Origin: Trogon surrucura
Taxonomy: Eukaryota; Chordata; Aves; Trogoniformes; Trogonidae
DNA length: 64,000 nucleotides
Direction: 5' to 3'
Assembly: GCA_020746105.1 (NCBI GenBank)
Contig: CM036617.1
Coordinates: 160,650,912 to 160,714,911, forward strand
In this document: positions 12,801 to 23,910 of the stretch, in pieces
How the letters are laid out: every line of letters begins with the position of its first letter
How positions within the stretch are numbered: position 1 is the stretch's first letter
Notes under the pieces: model-generated
Told to the model about the DNA's origin: nothing
Seen by the model: the letters and a program-made list of their open reading frames with translations, nothing else
Databases searched by the model: none
Program-made: the position numbers and the translations under genes

Positions 12801-14650
12801 CCGTTCAGCCGAATGAAGCGTGGCACAGAGCTGCACCCTGACAGGCACCAGCTGACTTCAGCTGGGATCTGGAGCAAGCCCAGCTACGGCATATGTTCGC
12901 AATCAAAAAGTCATTAAAAATTCACATTGACAAGTTACTCAGCTTGGAGCCTGTCTGTGAAACTGTGCACTCTGGCCGATGTGGTAGCTCAGGCTTGATG
13001 TTCCTGGTAATCTTTCCTAATCTTATGAATCTGCAGGAGCTGGGAGAAGGATACTGACTCTGCTTGGGTTTTCATTTTCTTAATCTTCAGGGAACGGTTT
13101 CCCTTCCATCAGGCTTGGTACAGATGACTTCTGAAGAGCTTAGCTCTGAACGTCTTCTTTCTTGGCACGCATTCTGATCAAATTCCTGTGTGGGGACAAA
13201 AAGAGAAATTAATTTTGTCCCTACCTTAATCACGTGGCCCAATGCAATCATCTGCTTTGCACTTGTATTTTGGTAGATACAGGTCATTAAAAGGGTTGTG
13301 TGTTAGTCCCCCCCACCTTGGGATGCAGCCATAGGAAATCTGTAGGAGGCAGGTTGTCCATAGGCACCTTAGAAATGAAGTGAGGCGCATGGTAACATGC
13401 GATGAGTTAGATCAAAACAAGTTTATTATGGGTTTATACAGTGCTCTGGCAATGAAAAATAATTTGATACTGAAAAAGCAACAAATTAGAGGTTGTGGCA
13501 ATTTGCTGTTGGCAACCACACTTGCGCTTGGGTGTGGTGTGATTGACAGGTACTGCAGGCTTTCCATGAATGCCGATGCCACTTGAAAGCGTGGTGGGCT
13601 TCACCCTCCTCTGCGGGGAGCTTGATATTTCCCACTAAATATTTCTCTTGGGCCTGCCCTTCTCTTGCAGAGCGTGTCACTGGCACCTGCTTCCCGAGGG
13701 ACTAGAACTCTGGTGGTCTCCCATAACAAATTAGTAGGGATTCCCTTCTGGTTTCCTACATGGCAGCTTTCACCAAAGGTGGAGGTGTAACTGAAGTTTG
13801 TGCTGTCCTGTTTACCAAAATCTTTGTGCCACCTTTCTGTCACTACTCTCCCAAAGGTGCACACAGCCCCTGAAGGAAGCCGAGATATGTGAGAGGTGAT
13901 CAAAAAGTCCACTTTTATTGCATCCCAGGAAGAAATCCAGCCCTGGGGCAATTACTTAAGAAGCCAAATTCTTAGCAAGTTCTTTGTGGTATGACAGTCT
14001 TTGGAAAAATGAAAATCATTAAGTAGTCAGTCCTTGCTTAGACTTGAGCTTTGGATAAATTAGCAACTCTTCAAGGCACAATTTTGTTAATCGCTGGCAA
14101 TTACATACTTTGTTTTTACATTAGGCCAGCTGTGCTGAAAGTTCCTGTGCCTCTAGTGCATTTTCCATTTTTTAATGGGCTTGGCATTAAATCTCAACAA
14201 TCAGGAGTTTGTTTTTATGTTGGAAAAAGTTCCGTGTGTGATCTTTAACTGGGTAATTTTAGCTCTTCAGTATTATTTGCAGAATTTTGTTTGTTTGTTT
14301 ATGAATCCCTTCTTCCCTCATTTTGGTTATTCAAGTACAACCTTTTTGACTTTGAGGTTATTTTTATGTGACAAACATTTACTTCATCCCAGAAAGAGAT
14401 GCTTCTAGTTTGGATTAATGCAGGTCTGAAAAACTTTGGTGCATACTTTTGGAATATTAAATAGTTTGATAAGGTGTGAAAATATGGGGAGTTATGTTTA
14501 TTTGCAGGTCAGTTAAATGCAGTGTGAACAAATTTCTGAGTTTATTTACTCTCATACATTCGTTCCGGCACACAGACTAACTTCACTTTTGGGATGTGGG
14601 ACAAACACAGGACTGTGTAAGTGAAATGGGTGTGTTTGCCACAGCTGACC

Positions 14651-15280
14651 ATGTGGTTCCCAAAGTTTAGGACATGTGAAAATACACAGGAAACACTGGT
14701 GGCCTGTGCCAGGCAGACAGTGCCTCTGAAGGGTGGGGCTCCGAAATGCCTGTATGGCATTTTGAATTCTTTCCTTCCTTTTTCCTCTTTAGAAAAAGGA
14801 ATCCGCAAAAAAAGGAAAAATCTGTTCCCTCCTGAATTAAAGAGAAGGCATGCAGTAGCTGAGGGCACTGTGGCTTTAAGCTGCAGGTTGCTCTCAGGGG
14901 AGAATTGGGTGATGTCACCTCAAAGCATCGATACTGGGCTCTGCAGGGGTAAAACGAGCAGACAAGTCCTCAACACAACTGGATGTCAAGTCCATAGTGA
15001 CCAAGCAATGGCTTGTGGTGTCTACATCACAAGTGGAGGCCTGAGGTTCCCATGTGCCAGACCTACAATTCCTGGACAGGAGTGGGGCAAGCGGATGTCC
15101 TGGTGCATCGCAGGCATAGTAGGCTGTTGCTTGGACATCAGCAAACCTCTCCTGAGTCTGGAGACTGGTCAGCATATCTGTGTTTCAGGAGGTGTGAAAA
15201 TTGTCGATAATTTGCCAAAGTACCAGAGTAAGCAGGTCCAGGAAAAGGCATTCAGAGACTCCTCCAGCCTGGCCCAGTAA
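14651..15280 (+). CDS. Long open frame, 209 codons, unknown
   Basis: An ATG at 14,651 with A at -3 opens 209 codons to a TAA/TAG-type stop at 15,280. The frame is open to an upstream GTG at 14,621. The product has a basic cluster (KGIRKKRK) at about residue 50, followed by a segment reading AVAEGTVALSCRL that resembles the B-strand region of an immunoglobulin fold, but no second cysteine-tryptophan pattern follows convincingly. A strong splice-acceptor-like sequence lies inside the frame at 14,771-14,792, so if anything here is real it may be an exon rather than one uninterrupted gene. No repeat family explains the openness. It is most likely chance, with some possibility of an exon. Confidence 0.13.
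   Translation: MWFPKFRTCENTQETLVACARQTVPLKGGAPKCLYGILNSFLPFSSLEKGIRKKRKNLFPPELKRRHAVAEGTVALSCRLLSGENWVMSPQSIDTGLCRGKTSRQVLNTTGCQVHSDQAMACGVYITSGGLRFPCARPTIPGQEWGKRMSWCIAGIVGCCLDISKPLLSLETGQHICVSGGVKIVDNLPKYQSKQVQEKAFRDSSSLAQ
14793..14948 (+). CDS. Candidate internal exon (156 bp, phase 1-1)
   Basis: A run of about 20 pyrimidines (14,771-14,790) ends in AG at 14,791-14,792, a textbook 3' splice site. A usable donor (GGG followed by GTAAAA) begins at 14,949. The interval is 156 bp, divisible by three, open in the frame of the surrounding long ORF, and phase 1 at both ends. It would encode KGIRKKRKNLFPP at its start and a segment with GTVALSCRL in the middle. Phase 1-1 exons are typical of extracellular modules such as Ig domains, but 52 residues is too short for one and the basic cluster does not fit. 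The gene is unidentified and the evidence is signals only. Confidence 0.15.
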
Positions 15281-16637
15281 TCGGAAGGCACCTGAGACTG
15301 GCGATGGTTGAACTGACTCATCCTCTGGAGCAGCCACCAGCAGAAGTGTGGCAACGTGCACAAAATGAGTTTGGGTGCCAGTTGTTAGCACAACTGTGTT
15401 AGGTGCTAGCTGGCACCTCTGCCAGCTTGATGAGCACAGAGCTCGCTGGGGTTAGTATTTTCTGATAGTGGTGGGAGAGAGCAAGGAGGCCCATTGCCAT
15501 GCTTTCTGTCCCTGACTCTTTACCCTAGCAGCTCTCAAAAAGCCCGAATACAAGCAGGAATTAATATAAGTGCCCTATTGAGAGGGAGGCTGACTGTATT
15601 GCAACAGTGAAGCTTTACTTGTCACCAGAATAACTCCTCTTTCTTTTTAATACTCGGTGCAGGAAGGTGGTGCTCTTATATCTGAGTAATAAATTTATGG
15701 TTTTCAGAGACCCTCCATAAAATGAAAACTGCTGTGGATCTGGTCCAAAGCCCATTTGAGTGAATCACATGGACTCCCACGGATTTGGCAGAGTTTATGA
15801 ATCAAGCCCTATAGCTTTCACTGTATTACAAACAGAAAACTGTGTGTTACTATTTTAGGCGAGTCATTTGCTCTTAGATAGCTCTTAATGGGGGAGTGGC
15901 GCCTTCAGTCAGCACACTTCCCTAAGGAATTACCTCTCTCCCCCCTCAGAAAAACAACTTCTGTTCTTTGGAGGAGATTTTTGTTTTTGTAATTTCCATA
16001 GTTAACTGTTTAGTGGAGAAATTCTAGTGATTCTTTTCTCTCTCCTTGCCCCAGTCCTTACAGTCTAATATGGCAAATCATTACTGTGTGTTGAAATCCA
16101 GAAGAGTGAACATGTGTTTGAGTGTGTGTGCAGGAAAGAGAAAGATGACGTCTCTTTAAATTCACCAGCGTGGCAGGTGGCCTACTGTTAGTTCTCCAGT
16201 TAAAGCACTAAATCATGTTAATACTGCAGCCTGAAATTTTGTTCGTGGTGCATCTGCTAAATCACCCCTTTAATCTCTTTTACTTCTACCAAGTAATTTA
16301 GCCCAGAAAAATCTGTGCAACTTCTTTCTCTATACTTGTCTTTACCAGTTTAATTATAGTATATTTTAAAGTCACGTATCAAATCCTCTACTCATTTTTA
16401 ATTTGCACTGTAGTTGTGCATCAGGTCTCTGATCTAACTGGAATACAGGTTTACTTTCATTTTCCCGTTGCTAAATACCATTGTCAAATTCCAGATCTGA
16501 ACAAACCTGGTAGGATTAATGTGGAGTTTTTCTCTGACTTAACCGGACCTTGGAGATACCACTCTACTTCTAGGGGTCTGCGTGCAGTCAGTTCTTCCTG
16601 AGAAGTTTCTCCTGTGTGCTGAGTTCTTCCTGACTTT

Positions 16638-16888
16638 CATAGAATCATAAGATGTGTTGGGTTGGAAGGCACCTTTAAAGGCCATCTAGTCCAATCGCAT
16701 CTAGTCCATCCCTATTGAGCAGGGACAACTTTAACTAGATCAGGTTGCTCAAAACCCCATAAAGCCTGACTGTGAATGCCTCCAGGAATGGAGCCTCCAC
16801 CACTGCTCTGGGCAACCTGTGGCAGTGTTTCACCATCCTCACAGTTTCCTGATATCCAGTCTTAATCTATTCTCTTTTAGTTATGTTA
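16638..16888 (-). mobile_element. CR1 LINE 3' end, diverged
   Basis: The minus-strand CR1 tail begins with the terminal octamer region (CATAGAATCATAAGATG on the plus strand), followed by the family signature GGTTGGAAGGCACC, the CATCTAGTCCA box and the segment with CACTGCTCTGGGCAACCTGTG. Internal substitutions are frequent and a short duplication of CATCTAGTCCA-like sequence is present, so the copy is older than those at 19.7, 26.9 and 57.6 kb. It is truncated within the ORF2 tail. Confidence 0.93.
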
Positions 16889-19737
16889 ACTTATGCTTAA
16901 CGGATGCGAGCAAAATCTTTGTTCTGACTGCATTTTCTATTTGAGGTTGCATGGATATTTTCAAGGGGAAAAGCTTCTATCTACAAAACATTCATGCTTT
17001 AACTATCCTACTTTGACTATTCCTTGGGATATTCCTTCATGCTTTCTGGCATGGTCTTATCCTGAATCGCTGACACACTCCGTAAAACTATGGTCAGATC
17101 AAGGCATCTTTCCTGCAGGTCCTGGTGGAGATGTCTGACCCCTCTCCAGCTTGAGCAGGAATATTGCCAGACCTCTGTAAGGAAAATCCATTCCCACTCT
17201 ATAGAAGAAGAAAAAAAGGTGCTAGTCCCTTCATGGTATTTTTAGACACATTTTAAAACCTGTCAGTTGATTAGGTGTAGATTGCCTCTTACCCTGTGCT
17301 TCTACAGCTCCTGGCTCAGTGAAACCTTAATGAAATTTTGGGGCATTGTGGCATCACGAATCTTGATGTCTTTCCCGACGTATGGAATATCATTGCCTGC
17401 ATCTTCCACACTCAGAAATCAGATAGCTTTAAAAATAGCTGTCCCCTTGTTCCTTTTGCACACTGGTCTTTATTTGCTCTGCAGTAGCATCTGTGTGCCA
17501 CAGATCTGGGCCCATCATCCTGGATCCTCTGCATAACTGTACAGAACCAAAAAATTGTTTTGGCCTAGAAAAAAGAATAATTTTTATGTTATCTTACTTG
17601 GTATTTCCAACAATTCATGGGGTTTTGTTGTTATGGTGGGCTTTTTTTTCGTCTGTCTAAAATGGTACCGAGTTTTTGGTTTTGTTTTGGAAGGGCTTTC
17701 CTCCTCCGTTTCAGCACCGAGTGTAAGTGTCTCTTCAGCTGCTCTCTACCCTATCCATTTCCCCATTTAAACTGTCGAACTGAGAAGTTACTGCTTCACA
17801 TTTGCATTCTGGAAATGTCACTGGAGCCTGCAAGGCATTAGATTTTGTGAGAATTTGTTCAACTGTTTATCACTGACTGCTACTCTAGGGGGATCGAAGT
17901 TTTAGCTGCTACTGGCAAACGAGATGCCGACAGGCTGCCTGAGTCCACTGGAGGCTGAAGCTTGAAAACATCCTCTGCTACCTTTGCTTTTGGGTTTTGG
18001 CGTGCTTACAGCTGATCAAGCAGACCCCAGTCAGTGAATATTTGTGGTCCCCAAGGTCCACATCCTTCCCTTTGTGTCACTGACACGGTTGGAGGCACAC
18101 TACCTCACGAGAGGTCTTAAAATGTGATTTCTTTATTAGAAACAAAGCATCACCTGCGGTAGACAGCATCTCTATGCTGAAGGGTCCTATAATGTGACAG
18201 CCATATGGTGAGACAGACTGCTAGGTCTTGCCTTGCACAAGCCATCGCTGTTTGACAGGCCAATAACAGGGTAGATTTGGGTACTTCTCCTCTGTTCTCA
18301 CCAGGACGCCTTGGTCATCTCTGCACCTTGGTTCCCTCACCTGCTAAGTGTAGATAGTGGTACCTGCTCATATCAGAGAGTCTTTGTGAGGAGGAACCGT
18401 GCGTTTGAGAAGTGTGATGAATAATGGAAACATTTAGGTCGATGTTATCCCTAATGATCTAATAAACAGCAATTCTCTATGTGTGCAAAACGTTGTCATC
18501 ATACAAGCCTCAAAGTGAATTTTCCAACATGCTGTCAGACTGGATATGCTGCTAAGTAGCATTTCCCAACTTTTTAGCTTTCAGAGACAGCTTTCTTGTC
18601 ATTGCGGCCCTTCAGGAATACCGAGTAAAGCATTTGCTGGATTCTTAATCAGTCAGTAGCAATAATACTGTTTTTCTTTTATATGACATCATAATGCGAG
18701 GATCTGAACATAACACTCCTGCTATTAATTAATAACACTTAGTAAACCCCAGGAGGTAGGTGGTGATTATTATGTTCATATAGAGGCAGGGAGATGTAGA
18801 TTCAGAAGGATTTGGTGATAGTGTAGTCCCACCTGGTTATTAAATCCCATGTCTTCTGGCACGCTGTCCTGATTTCCAGCAACAGACATCCCATTCAATC
18901 CCTCATATGGAGAAAGACAAAAAGAAAGCTGCTAAACTGATGGCTTTTCAGAAATACAGATTTGGGGCTCCATCTTTGTTAGCAATGATCCTGTTCTTCA
19001 GAGTCAGAGGCCCCAGAATGAAGAAGACTGCTTGACCATATAGGGGACTGTTGGCCCAAAGGGCTTCCAGGTGCAATTATCTTCTCTTAAAGATCTTTTG
19101 GGTAACTGGTTCCAGTGTTAAACACGGAAGATTGAACCATCAGAGAAATGATGCTTAAAACTGCTCTTTGGAAAAGCGCAGCAATCTGGTCCTTCTGGTT
19201 TCGTGTGGATTGGCATGGTAACAAGCATCATTTCTCCTTTTACTACCTCCCTCCTTCCCCAACTTAAACTTTATGTCTGCTATAAAATGTTGTTTGAGAG
19301 ATGCTGTCACGTCTCTGGCATGATGATATATCGCCGTAGTAACACAATAGGGATTGTAAGTGTCTGGAACAGAGGAGAGATCTCGGGAGCAAATCCAGAG
19401 GTGAAAGCAATGGAAGATTTATTTGGCTCCCATGCTTGCTTGCTGTCTGGAAGCAGGCTCTGCTACAGCACCATTGAATCACTCCGTATAGCTGAGTTTT
19501 ATATTAATAGCTGACTTGAATCAAGCTTAGCACAAACAAGCACTTTATTTCCTTCTGTCTGAGAGACACATTAACCTTGTTCTTCTTTGATACTGTAGGG
19601 TCAGCCCTCACCTATCGAAACAGCCCAGAATCTCCACTCTGGAGGCCAGGACTCTGGCAAGCCTTTGCACCCCTTCCCCGTCCTGTGCTGCTGCAAACTC
19701 TTGGCTACCAGCTGCTGCACAAGCTCATTTTACCCAT
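16889..19737. other. Unique non-coding DNA
   Basis: No exon or repeat family is recognised. Short frames at 17,267-17,841 and 19,203-19,514 look like chance. The segment just before the next CR1 (19,600-19,735) is GC-richer but carries no signal I can name. Confidence 0.55.
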
Positions 19738-20289
19738 ATCATAGAATCACAGAATGACAGGGTTTGAAAGGGACCTCAAAAGATCATCTAGTCCAGCCCC
19801 CCTACCAGAGCAGGATCACCTACAGTAGGTCACACAGGAACGTGTCCAGGCGGGTTTTGAATGTCTCCAAAGAAGGAGACTCCACAACCTCCCTGGACAG
19901 CCTGGCACCCTCACAGTGAAAAAGTTTTTTCTCATATTTTTGTGGAACCCCCTATGTTCCAGCTTGCACCCATTGCCCCTTGTCCTGTCACTGGACGTTG
20001 CTGAGAAGAGCCTGGCTCCGTCCTCCTGACACTCCCTCTTTATGTGTTTATAAACATTAATGAGGTCACCCCTCAGCCTCCTCTTCTCCAAGCTAAAGAG
20101 ACCCAGCTCCTTCAGCCTTTCCTCCTAAGGGAGATGTTCCACTCCCTTCATCATCTTTGTGGCTCTGCGCTGGACTCTCTCAAGCAGTTCCCTGTCCCTC
20201 TTGAGCTGAGGGGCCCAGAACTGGACACAATATTCCAGATGTGGCCTCACCAGGGCAGAGTGGAGGGGGAGGAGGACCTCTCTTGACCT
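19738..20289 (-). mobile_element. CR1 LINE 3' end
   Basis: The minus-strand copy of about 550 bp starts with ATCATAGAATCACAGAATG (octamer end) and carries the subfamily-diagnostic segment CACCTACAGTAGGTCACAC shared with the copies at 26.9 and 57.6 kb. The translated remnant of the ORF2 tail ([18 protein letters not shown] and [15 protein letters not shown]) is readable from 20,091 downwards. A 13-bp deletion near 19,902 relative to the 26.9-kb copy shifts the frame at its C-terminus. It is cut at the 5' side at CTCTCTTGACCTA. Confidence 0.96.
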
Positions 20290-23133
20290 ATATATGCTGA
20301 AGGAACATCTCTCCTCTCCACTGATGAAAGCTGGAGGTTGACAATGTCTCCTTTTTCCAGAGGGAACTGTTGGCTGATAGGGTTTCAGCCTTTACTGGCA
20401 TCCAGAGGCACAGCAAGAGGGAGGGACCATCTCCCCCCTCAAATTCATCCTCAGCCCAGTCCCATCCTCAAGTGCCACCCTGGCATGAGGCAGGGTCGGA
20501 CAGATTCTTGCTTTACCCAGTGTCCTATCTTGTGTGCTGGGTACGGTTTTTCAAATGATGGTGACAAGAAAGAGATTTTGCCTCTGCTGAAGCTCTCTGA
20601 GGGTGGTGAAAATATATAGGTTGTTACTCCCTTAAACTCCTAGTGCACTCCCCAAGGGCCACATTTCCCAACCATCATTGGCTCCCAAATAATAAAAAAA
20701 TTATTGAGTTGCATGATCTAAACCAAACCACTTAAAGATGTGTTTAATTTTATTTCCTGTTTAATTTTTAAGTCTGAGGATGCGCCTTTTACATTTACGT
20801 GACTGCAAGCTTCAGGGAATTGTCCTGCTTTCCCCTGTCTTGGGTGGCTGCTGAGAGTCTTTTTTAGGTATGACAGCTAGATAGGTGTGTCTTCGAGGTA
20901 GCCTAATCCCTTTTCCCAGCCACTGGGTCTGTAGAACACACTGGCATTATGAAGCTTGCTATATAATTGAAGCAGCTGGCAGCAAGGCATTCCCAGATCC
21001 TGCGTCTTCAAAATGCAGTCTGTGTTTGGAAGAGTGAAAGTAATTCAAAACAAAATTTTCTTGGACTTCAGGAGCACATATAAACCAGCTCTGACATAAC
21101 CATTGGTCCTTTGTAAATTGAGTTCTTGGAGGTTCACATAGGTCTAGAGGCTGAATTATAACCAGTACTTGTCTCAGGCACAATCTAACTTTGACAAAAC
21201 CAGTACATTCACAAAGGCTAGTTAGGGTTTCTTTTTTTCTTCTATTCTTATTTTTGTCTGCATTGGCTGCAGGAAAGACCATTTTGAAATGGGTGAAAGT
21301 CTGAGTAATTCCTGAGATACCAAACACAATATGCAAACATCGATTAAATCAATGAAGCAGCACAGGGAAATCTACAGCAGGTTTGCTCATCCAGACCTCA
21401 GTCATACAATTTTACCAGCGCAGCTGGAAGGCTCCACAGACTTTGGATGTGCGGACGGCGCAGGTTGCACAGCGCTATCAGCCCCTTAATAGGCTGCAAA
21501 CTGTTTTGCAGTAGGACCTCGAAGCATGACCGGTCTGCAAGAGGGCTTGGAGCTAAACTCCTTAGAGCAGCATTTGGCTGGTCATTTGGACTGAAACAAA
21601 TGACACATTGAAATTATCCCTCCCCTCTCCTTCAAGATTTCAGGCAGTCTTTCTTTCATTTGTTGTTTGTTTGTTTATTCATGTATTTAAAAGAGGAAGG
21701 TATTTCAGTGCTCGTGAAAAGCCAGTACCCAGCAGGACTGAGAACAGCTTGAAACGATGCTGGCAAGAACCGGGCATTTCCCTCACCCCACCAAAGCACC
21801 CCAGGCTTTCCTGACAATAGTCCTATTCCTCTCCTGTGCCCCTCCAGAGCAATGATTGAAAATTGCACCTCTCTGTTGATTTCTTGTTGTTTTTTAAATA
21901 TATAGCATGTATGTGTTTTAGTCTTTATTGGCTACCATTAAAAAGTAAATGAAACAAGAAGCAACAAATGAAGCTTTTATTTCAAGTAGAGCCGGGTTAA
22001 ACAAATGATTAGTCCTTCAGCTGGAGGAGTGAGTATAGTGGTTACAAAAAGCAGACCAGAAAACATACAGACCTGCTTTAGAAAAAAAAGAAAGAAAAAA
22101 AAAGCCTGAGACAGCAGGAAACAAAGAGTTATTCAGTTGATCAAGTGATAGACGCAAATGAAGGGGACAAGGGGTGCAAGACCTTATGAAGAACAGCATT
22201 TCATTTTAAATACCCAGCTTAAGCCTGTTCATTGGAAGGGAGTTTATACTGAAAAAGACAGGATATATTACTGTGCCAATCGGCAGTGACAGGGCATAAA
22301 GAGCAGCAGTGTTTGATCAGGCTTTCACAGGTAATATAATGTTTCCACTAGGAATTAAGCATAAAACTTTTTTTTTGTTGTTTTTATAATGCAGAGGTAG
22401 AGGGACACTAGTAACAAACAGAAGTTTAGTGGATGTTTGCAGCTCAAACCAGCACACTAGAAAGATACATAATAGTATTACTGCTTTATAGAGATAAGGG
22501 TACCCCCTCATCTATGCATGGATCTGTATGATATATAACAGCCCAGGACACAGGGCTGTAATAGCCTTTGAAGCTTAAAAGACAACATTAAATGTTTAAA
22601 TGAAAACTATAGCCATTAGTATGACTCCATAGTTTGTGTTAGTGTGTCCAAATGAAGATGAGGGTGAACACTTTCCACATTCAGGATGAAGAGCCATCTC
22701 TCCCATGGATTGTATCTGCTAGAAGCTACTCGGAGTCTGAACAAAGGAACCCCATTAGGAGCAGCCTGATGGAAGCGTGGGACTGAGGCAGGGGCTCTTC
22801 TCAGATTCCTGGCGTGGCTTGGGGTGACACACTGCTGGCTACCTCCTGCACACTGTGCTGTAGCTAAACTTCCAGAAAACCAAGCAACGGGTGCAGGAGA
22901 GGATGAAGATTTGTAGAACACAGCCTTTCTGTCTTGGTGTTCCCTCCCTTGTAAACAGAGGAAAAAAAGCAAGTACCTGAAAAGCACTTTTTAAAAGTGC
23001 ATGAATAATTTAAGACTTGCAAAACAAATCTGCAGGCTTTCAAGGGTGATATGCAGCAAGAGTACATGGGATGAATTTTTTTCAATTAAAATGTTGTTTA
23101 CATAACCCTTATCAAGTCAGTGACAGGTTGGTT

Positions 23134-23910
23134 TCAATGTTTCACAGAATTTAGGTGGATGCCCTTTAAACCAAAATTTCTTCTCCAGTGGGGATTGCGT
23201 GATAGTGAGCTGAGATGAGTGATGTGCAGGAGAGGAGGAACCCTGAGCCCATCCCTGCCATCATCTCCTTTCCTTGCCTGCAGATTAACAAACAGCCAAA
23301 CCAAGGGGCTTAGCCTCTCTTGAAGTTTTGCTAAGCAGCAAGGTGCAGAGATCTCTTGAGATCTCCAGACTACCTCTGAAACAGCTGAATGAAGTCCGGA
23401 AATCATGTTATGACATGCAGGATAATTGGGATAAGATTTTTGCACAGGTATCATTGTTTCTAGTGTCCTTGTTGCCAGTATAGGCATCTCTGCCTGGTAT
23501 TGTGTTGTATTATGGAGAGGCCATAATACATCTAGAGATCCTGGAGCTAGGGGATATGGCCTTTCCAAAACTGGATTTGATATCCATATACTGCCTCTCC
23601 CTGCACTGGGAATCTTGGCCCTTAGGAGCCATCTGATTACCCATGGGAATTTGTGCTTGAGCATAGGAGGATGCACAGAGCATCTTCTCCTTCTGCCCTG
23701 ACCATCAGAAGCCACGAAAATATGTTTCAACACCCTGGTTTTAGATCTATAATAGAACAGCAGAAGCCAAAAGCATAGCGACCTCAGAAAAACAGCCTCT
23801 GCCTCAAACATGGATGGTAACACCCAGCTGTAGTAGTTCAGGGAAGAGATGTGAGGACTAAGGAAGAAATGCCAGGAGAACCTGGCCACTTTGGATTTTG
23901 TTTTTTCCAT
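23134..23910 (-). CDS. Long open frame, 258 codons from ATG, unknown
   Basis: On the minus strand there is no stop from 23,955 down to the TGA at 23,134-23,136. An upstream in-frame TGA lies directly before 23,955, and the first ATG is at 23,908-23,910. A stop-free run of about 273 codons is longer than expected by chance in 64 kb of this composition (my rough estimate is well under one expected). The product begins MEKTKSKVARFSWHFFLSP, is rich in Trp, Leu, Ser and Pro, has a hydrophobic stretch near residue 45 and an RRRR cluster shortly after, and shows no domain I recognise. No poly-A tract, repeat family or neighbouring exon supports it. It could be chance, a decayed retrocopy or an unrecognised single-exon gene. 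Confidence 0.15.
   Translation of the reverse strand: MEKTKSKVARFSWHFFLSPHISSLNYYSWVLPSMFEAEAVFLRSLCFWLLLFYYRSKTRVLKHIFVASDGQGRRRRCSVHPPMLKHKFPWVIRWLLRAKIPSAGRGSIWISNPVLERPYPLAPGSLDVLWPLHNTTQYQAEMPILATRTLETMIPVQKSYPNYPACHNMISGLHSAVSEVVWRSQEISAPCCLAKLQERLSPLVWLFVNLQARKGDDGRDGLRVPPLLHITHLSSLSRNPHWRRNFGLKGIHLNSVKH
23506..23530. repeat. Perfect 10-bp inverted repeat, 5-nt loop
   Basis: The left arm TGTATTATGG (23,506-23,515), loop AGAGG and right arm CCATAATACA form a perfect hairpin. It lies inside the long minus-strand open frame. It is too short for a microRNA precursor, and no terminator role applies in a eukaryote. Confidence 0.85.

Larger units (their letters stand above)
7579..16637. other. 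Unique non-coding DNA with one CpG patch
   Basis: No gene is recognisable. Within it are a CpG-rich patch at 9,680-9,890, an A13 run at 10,006-10,018, a second small CpG-rich and C-rich spot at about 12,780-12,830, and a long open frame at 14,651-15,280. AT-rich unique DNA fills 10,950-12,050 and 13,950-14,560. Nothing in these parts matches a known repeat family by eye. Confidence 0.55.

Noticed and set aside
13601-13951. 116-codon minus-strand frame as a gene
   Set aside because: No splice sites, repeats or family features; within chance expectation.
20959-21336. 125-codon minus-strand frame as a gene
   Set aside because: It has no ATG at its upstream end, and the length is expected by chance in this amount of sequence.
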